Below are positions 45,880-49,535 of a DNA stretch of 49,535 nt, in pieces (position 1 is the first letter of the stretch; the number at the start of each line of letters is the position of its first letter). The position numbers and the translations under genes are program-made. Source of the DNA: JANYIP01 sp031394045 (lineage in GTDB: Bacteria > Actinomycetota > Actinomycetes > Prado026); the NCBI GenBank assembly GCA_031394045.1, contig JANMWN010000248.1, forward strand, positions 1 to 49,535, in the 5' to 3' direction. Under the pieces are notes generated by a model. That model worked only from the letters and a program-made list of their open reading frames with translations. It ran no database searches and was not told the origin of the DNA.

Positions 45880-46494
45880 ATGAAACCGTCCGTTCTGGTC
45901 ACCGGGTTCGGCGCGGCTGCGGTGCCTCCGGACCTCGCCGTCGTCCAGGTGGGAGCAGAGTGCGTGGCCCGGCATGCGCCTGAGGCACTCGGCGAGGCGT
46001 CCACGGTGATCGCGCGGATGAGAGACGTCGCCCTCGAGGCCGGCGTCGCGACCGGCGACCTCGCCACCTCGGCCACCCAGCTCTGGCCCGACCACGACCG
46101 TGAGGGCCGGCCCAGCGGCTACCGCGCCTCGCTCACGCTGACCGTACGCATGCGCGACATCGTGGCCGCGTCCGAGCTCGTTCCAGCCCTGGTGGCGGCC
46201 GGGGGAGACGCCGGTCGGCTGCACTCCACCACCCTCGAGCACTCCGACCCGGCGGCGCTGGCTGCGACCGCACGCGACAACGCCTTCGCCGACGCGAGGG
46301 CGCGCGCCGAGCAGTACGCCGCGCTCGCCGGGGCGGTTCTGGGCGAGGTGCTGGGTATCGACGAGGCCGCGCCGACCGGGGGGCCGGTGCCGGTGTTCGC
46401 CAGGCGCAGCGACACGTTCTCGGCGCAGATGCCGATCCTGGCCGGCACGGAGTCCGTGCCGGCCGCGGTCACGGTCCGCTGGCGCCTCGCCTGA
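45880..46494 (+). CDS. SIMPL-domain protein (DUF541), cytoplasmic form
   Basis: This 204-residue protein has the SIMPL fold pattern: a short strand start (VTGFGAAAVPPDLAVVQVGAEC), repeated strand-helix units, and ARDNAFADARARAEQYAALAGAVLGEVLGIDE, the conserved helical segment that precedes the last strands. SIMPL proteins form oligomeric shells, usually in the periplasm or outside. Here I see no signal peptide, so it may stay in the cytoplasm. It is probably co-transcribed with metF. No catalytic role can be assigned. Confidence 0.8.
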   Translation: MKPSVLVTGFGAAAVPPDLAVVQVGAECVARHAPEALGEASTVIARMRDVALEAGVATGDLATSATQLWPDHDREGRPSGYRASLTLTVRMRDIVAASELVPALVAAGGDAGRLHSTTLEHSDPAALAATARDNAFADARARAEQYAALAGAVLGEVLGIDEAAPTGGPVPVFARRSDTFSAQMPILAGTESVPAAVTVRWRLA

Positions 46495-46543
46495 CCGCCG
46501 GCTGCCCCGCCGCAGCGGGTGCCCGCGCAAGGGCGGCCCTGAG

Positions 46544-47218
46544 ATGAGGCCGGTTCCGTCGCGGGCCGAGTACCTCTCGTCCTGGTCCGGCCTGCACGGC
46601 GGCTACGACCCTGCCGGCTCCCGTTTCGTGGGCCCCTGGCTGTCGCTGGTGTACCTCGGCGCCCGGCCGCTGGCCGCTGCCCGCGTACCGCCGGACCTGC
46701 TGACCGGGCTGGGACTGGCACTGGCCGGGCTCGTCGCATGGATCGCCGCCGTCGGTGGATCGTGGCTGTTCCTGTGCGTCGTCCTCGTCGTCGCCTCAGG
46801 GCTGGTCGACAGCCTCGACGGCGCGGTCGCGGTGCTCACCGGGCGCGCGACGGCGTTCGGCGCGGTGCTCGACTCGGTGGCGGACCGATGCTCCGACCTG
46901 CTCTACCTGGTCGCGCTGTGGGCCGTCGGAGCGCCAGTGGGGGTGTGCGTGCTCGGCGGCGTGCTGATGATGCTGCTGGAGTACACCAGGGCGCGGGCAG
47001 CCGCGGGCGGGATGACCGAAATCGGCGTCGTGACGGTATGGGAGCGGCCGACCCGCGTGGTGGTGACGGGCGCGTTCCTGCTCGGCGCCGCGATCTACCG
47101 GGACCACTCCTCCGCCTCCTCCGCCACCTGGGCGAGCTGGGCTTCGTGGGTGTGGGCGGCGCTGGGGGTCGTCGGACTGGTCCAGCTGCTCGTGGTCGTA
47201 CGTCGCAGGCTGCGCTGA
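46544..47218 (+). CDS. CDP-alcohol phosphatidyltransferase family membrane protein
   Basis: This 224-residue membrane enzyme has about six helices. The signature begins DSLDGAVAVLTGRATAFGAV and continues LDSVADR (about residues 86-112). It has all four Asp of the D-x2-DG...G-x3-D-x3-D metal site, but Val replaces the usual Arg after the DG-x2-A element; an Arg occurs five residues later instead. It should transfer a phospho-alcohol from a CDP-activated donor to an acceptor alcohol; substrates unknown. The ATG at 46544 gives a complete first amphipathic segment. Confidence 0.8.
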   Translation: MRPVPSRAEYLSSWSGLHGGYDPAGSRFVGPWLSLVYLGARPLAAARVPPDLLTGLGLALAGLVAWIAAVGGSWLFLCVVLVVASGLVDSLDGAVAVLTGRATAFGAVLDSVADRCSDLLYLVALWAVGAPVGVCVLGGVLMMLLEYTRARAAAGGMTEIGVVTVWERPTRVVVTGAFLLGAAIYRDHSSASSATWASWASWVWAALGVVGLVQLLVVVRRRLR

Positions 47219-47309
47219 TGGCCGCTTAGGCGCTCGCGCTGCCGGTCGTACCGGTTGTGCTGGTCGTGCCGGTTCATGATGACGACACACCGAGGCGCGA
47301 TCATGGGGC
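47219..47309 (+). other. Short intergenic region with GGT-rich imperfect repeats before the antiporter
   Basis: The 91 bases contain several imperfect copies of CCGGTCGTRCCGGT-like sequence between about 47238 and 47275. No clear -10/-35 pair or riboswitch could be fixed, and no start codon context suggests a gene. Confidence 0.3.
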
Positions 47310-48806
47310 ATGCACGGTGACCTGAACCTCGCGCTGCTCGTCGGGGCGGCCGTGGTTCTCGTCGGCGCACTTGCAGTACGGCTGGGGCTGCGCCTCGGCG
47401 TCCCCGGCCTGCTGGTGTTCCTCGCCCTGGGCATGGTCATGGGCGAAGCGGGGCTCGGGCTCCGCTTCGACAACGTGGCGCTCACCCGCGACCTCGGCCT
47501 GGTGGCACTGGTGGTGATCCTGGCCGAGGGCGGCCTGACGACCCGGCTCTCCGCGGTACGCCCCGTCGCCGTGGTCTCCATCGTCCTGGCCACCGCCGGT
47601 GTTTTGGTGAGCGTGGGCGTGATGGCGCTGGCGGGGCACTACCTGCTCGGTTTCGGGTGGCGTACCGCCGTCCTTCTCGGGGCCGTCGTCTCCTCCACGG
47701 ATGCGGCAGCTGTGTTCTCGGTCCTGCGTCGGCTCAAGCTGCGCGCCCGTGTGCGCGGCATCCTCGAGGCCGAGTCGGGCATCAACGACGCACCCGCAGT
47801 GGTGATCGTCACGCTCGTGGTCTCCGGGGCATGGGACCGCGACCCGCTCTGGCGGATCGCCGCCCTCCTCGTCTACGAGCTGGTGGCCGGTGCTCTCGTC
47901 GGGTACGTGGTCGGGCTCTTCGGGCGCTGGCTGCTCGCCAGGATCGCGCTGCCGGCGGTGGGGCTGTACCCGCTGGCCTCGCTGGCCCTGATCGTCCTGG
48001 CCTACGGCGCGGCGGGACTCTCGCACGCCAGCGGCTTCCTCGCCGTGTACGTGTGCGCGGTCCTCATCGGCTCGTCCCGGCTGCCGCACCGGGGGTCCGT
48101 GCTCGGCTTCGCCGAGGGGCTGGCCTGGCTGGCCCAGATCGGGCTGTTCGTCCTGCTCGGGCTGCTCGCCGTACCCGAGCGCCTCCCGGCTGTTCTCGTG
48201 CCAGCCCTCGTGGCTGGTGCCATGCTCACCTTCGTGGCTCGTCCGCTTGCGGTGCTGCTCTGCGCGAGCTGGTTCGGGGTTCCATGGAAGGGGCAGCTGT
48301 TCCTGTCAGCGGCGGGGCTGCGGGGCGCCGTACCCATCGTGCTTGCGACCATCCCGCTCGCCGACGGGTTCTCCGGCTCGACCCGCGTCTTCGACATCAC
48401 GTTCGTCCTGGTCCTGGTGTTCACGGTCATGCAGGCGCCCTCGCTGCCGTGGTTCGCGCGCCGGCTCGACATGCTCACGGACACCGCGGCCGACGAGCTC
48501 ACGGTCGACGCCGCGCCCCTGGACGAGATGAACGCGCTGATCATGGATGTGGGGGTTCCGGTCGGGTCGCGTCTCGCGGGGGAGTACGTCACGGACCTTC
48601 GGCTTCCGCGTGGCGCCATGATCAGCCTGGTCGTGCGCGAGGGGGAGTCGATCGTGCCCTCGGGCGCGACTCGGCTGCGGGCCGGCGACCGGTTGCTTGT
48701 CGTCACGACAGCGGCGGCTCGGTCGCAGGCCGAGCGACGGCTGCGTGCCGTCAGCAGGCGCGGCGCCCTTGCGGGCTGGTTCGGCGAGGACGGCGCACCC
48801 GACTGA
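47310..48806 (+). CDS. nhaP2: CPA1-family K+/H+ (or Na+/H+) antiporter with TrkA-C domain (NhaP2/CvrA-like)
   Basis: This 498-residue transporter has 12-13 membrane helices. The CPA1 landmarks SSTDAAAVFSVL near 129-140 and AESGINDAPAVVIV near 154-167 hold the transport Asp residues. A cytoplasmic C-terminal part (about 400-490) has the TrkA-C pattern (DVGVPVGSRLAGEYVTDLRLPRGAMISLVVREGESIVPSG, RAGDRLLVV). It exports K+ or Na+ in exchange for protons and is probably gated by nucleotides through TrkA-C. The ATG at 47310 gives the standard N-terminus. Confidence 0.88.
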   Translation: MHGDLNLALLVGAAVVLVGALAVRLGLRLGVPGLLVFLALGMVMGEAGLGLRFDNVALTRDLGLVALVVILAEGGLTTRLSAVRPVAVVSIVLATAGVLVSVGVMALAGHYLLGFGWRTAVLLGAVVSSTDAAAVFSVLRRLKLRARVRGILEAESGINDAPAVVIVTLVVSGAWDRDPLWRIAALLVYELVAGALVGYVVGLFGRWLLARIALPAVGLYPLASLALIVLAYGAAGLSHASGFLAVYVCAVLIGSSRLPHRGSVLGFAEGLAWLAQIGLFVLLGLLAVPERLPAVLVPALVAGAMLTFVARPLAVLLCASWFGVPWKGQLFLSAAGLRGAVPIVLATIPLADGFSGSTRVFDITFVLVLVFTVMQAPSLPWFARRLDMLTDTAADELTVDAAPLDEMNALIMDVGVPVGSRLAGEYVTDLRLPRGAMISLVVREGESIVPSGATRLRAGDRLLVVTTAAARSQAERRLRAVSRRGALAGWFGEDGAPD

Positions 48807-48878
48807 TTCGCCGTACTCCTCACGCACGCGGCGCTGACGTGGGCTGAAAAGTTGTTGTCTGCCAACGGATGTCCGGGG

Positions 48879-48907
48879 TTGATCATTCCGGGATGATCGT
48901 CTAAGGT
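48879..48907 (+). promoter_or_regulatory. Promoter of the DUF222 gene
   Basis: TTGATC (48879-48884), a 17-base spacer and TAAGGT (48902-48907) form the best-matching sigma-70 type promoter in the window. Transcription would start near 48914, placing the LexA box directly after the start point and the start codon about 60 bases downstream. Confidence 0.65.
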
Positions 48908-48920
48908 CGAGTCATCTGGT

Positions 48921-48936
48921 TCGAACATCTGTTCGA
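48921..48936 (+). promoter_or_regulatory. LexA-binding SOS box
   Basis: TCGAACATCTGTTCGA matches the mycobacterial/actinobacterial SOS box TCGAAC-N4-GTTCGA perfectly, with six-base arms. It lies 14 bases after the -10 element of the DUF222 gene, where a bound LexA would block transcription. Confidence 0.88.
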
Positions 48937-48975
48937 ACGGGTTGATCCCCGATCTCTGGACGGAGGTGGTCCGCG

Positions 48976-49535
48976 GTGAGCATGGGTATCGATGTTCCCG
49001 CGGAGTCGGTGGCGCGCTCGCTGGCTCTGGCGGTTCCAGGTGTGGAGATCTTGGCCGCATTGGAGGGGTTGGACCCGGCGGCGGTGGCCGGCTGGTCCGC
49101 TGATGATCGGCTGTACCTGGTGCAGGCGTGGGAACGAGCGGGTAAGTGGGTCGCGGCCCGGGGAGCGGCGGCACTGGCGGGCTTCGTCGGCCCGGTGCCG
49201 ATCACCGAGGCGCAGGTCGAGACGGACAGAGTCGTTTCCGAGGACGTCCGGCTCGCGTTGAGGCTGTCCATCACGGGCACGGTGCAGCGGATCGCCGAGG
49301 CCCGCGCCCTGCGGTTCATGCTGCCCGGCACGGCCGCGCTGCTGGCCGAAGGGCACGTCACCGCCCGGCACGTCGGCCGGATCGTCGAGCAGATCACCGA
49401 CGCCGAGCTGACAGGTGAACAGGCCGCCCAGGTCGAGGCCCGGGTGCTGCCCCGGGCGTCCGACCAGTCAGTCGCCGAGTTCACCCGGTCGCTGACACGT
49501 GCGGTGGCTGCCGTGGACACCTGCACCTACGCCGC
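48976..49535 (+). CDS. DUF222 (13E12-repeat family) protein, 3' end outside the window
   Basis: The frame from GTG 48976 (or ATG 48982) is open through the last base, giving the first 186 residues of a DUF222 protein. Family landmarks are LYLVQAWERAGKWVAARGAAALAGF near 49-73, VRLALRLSITGTVQRIAEARALRFMLPGTAALLAEGHVTARHVGRIVEQ and VEARVLPRAS. Members usually end in an HNH endonuclease domain, which would lie to the right of the window. GGAGGTGG seven bases upstream is a good ribosome binding site. The LexA box predicts induction by DNA damage, as reported for some 13E12 genes of M. tuberculosis (recollection). Confidence 0.85.
   Translation, partial: MSMGIDVPAESVARSLALAVPGVEILAALEGLDPAAVAGWSADDRLYLVQAWERAGKWVAARGAAALAGFVGPVPITEAQVETDRVVSEDVRLALRLSITGTVQRIAEARALRFMLPGTAALLAEGHVTARHVGRIVEQITDAELTGEQAAQVEARVLPRASDQSVAEFTRSLTRAVAAVDTCTYA

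Overview
The window is a gene-dense stretch of a high-GC (about 70% by eye) chromosome from an actinomycete (Actinomycetota). Supporting this are frequent GTG and TTG starts, many apparently leaderless starts, heterodimeric lycopene cyclase genes (crtYc/crtYd), a PimB-like phosphatidylinositol mannosyltransferase, an MptB-type arabinogalactan/lipomannan mannosyltransferase, a FadD15-type acyl-CoA ligase, an Ada-AlkA fusion, and a DUF222 (13E12-type) gene behind an actinobacterial LexA box. I cannot name the genus. From memory, the backbone follows the Mycobacterium tuberculosis Rv2188c-Rv2172c block (pimB, fadD15, SRPBCC, ArsA-like ATPase, plsC-like, class II DAHP synthase, pknL, Rv2175c, mannosyltransferase, polyprenyl synthase, metF-like), with accessory modules inserted between the conserved genes.

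Region by region. 1-1071 is the 3' part of a HExxH-type metallopeptidase gene. 1102-2235 is pimB. 2270-10634 is one long minus-strand operon for a Tad/Flp pilus, read cpaB, cpaE/tadZ, tadA, tadB, tadC, a histidine kinase, a LuxR-type response regulator and two Flp pilin genes. 10733-16436 holds fadD15, two SRPBCC proteins, a zinc-ribbon membrane protein, a metallophosphoesterase and an ArsA-like ATPase. These are followed by a ROK glucokinase and then, separated from the main pilus operon, tadE and tadG (17460-19812).

19817-29860 carries an archaeal-type ornithine cyclodeaminase homologue, a membrane protein, an alpha/beta hydrolase, a PlsC-like acyltransferase, a DUF1028-glycerol kinase pair, a phosphofructokinase with PPi-type residues, a class II DAHP synthase, a GcvT-like protein and a short GNAT gene. 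30008-31995 is an alkylation-repair operon (ada-alkA fusion and ogt). 31992-33290 is a class I DAHP synthase gene preceded by what looks like a complete ribosome-mediated attenuator: a W/F/Y-rich leader peptide, an antiterminator segment and a strong terminator.

33332-45878 combines a PASTA Ser/Thr kinase, an Rv2175c-like DNA-binding protein and a dispersed C40 carotenoid pathway: crtE-crtI, crtB and crtYc-crtYd, the last translationally coupled to a sigma/anti-sigma pair. Interleaved are a secreted Rieske lipoprotein, a secreted RNase Sa-like ribonuclease with its barstar inhibitor, and MptB. metF, a SIMPL protein, a CDP-alcohol phosphotransferase, a K+/H+ antiporter and the SOS-controlled DUF222 gene (cut by the right edge) close the window.

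No tRNA, rRNA, CRISPR array or insertion sequence was recognised. There is no stretch above 300 bases without a gene. The features most worth following are the aroF attenuator, the LexA-controlled DUF222 gene, the repeated leaderless promoter geometry, the 21-bp repeat across the tadC stop, and the sigma factor fused by translational coupling to the lycopene cyclase genes.
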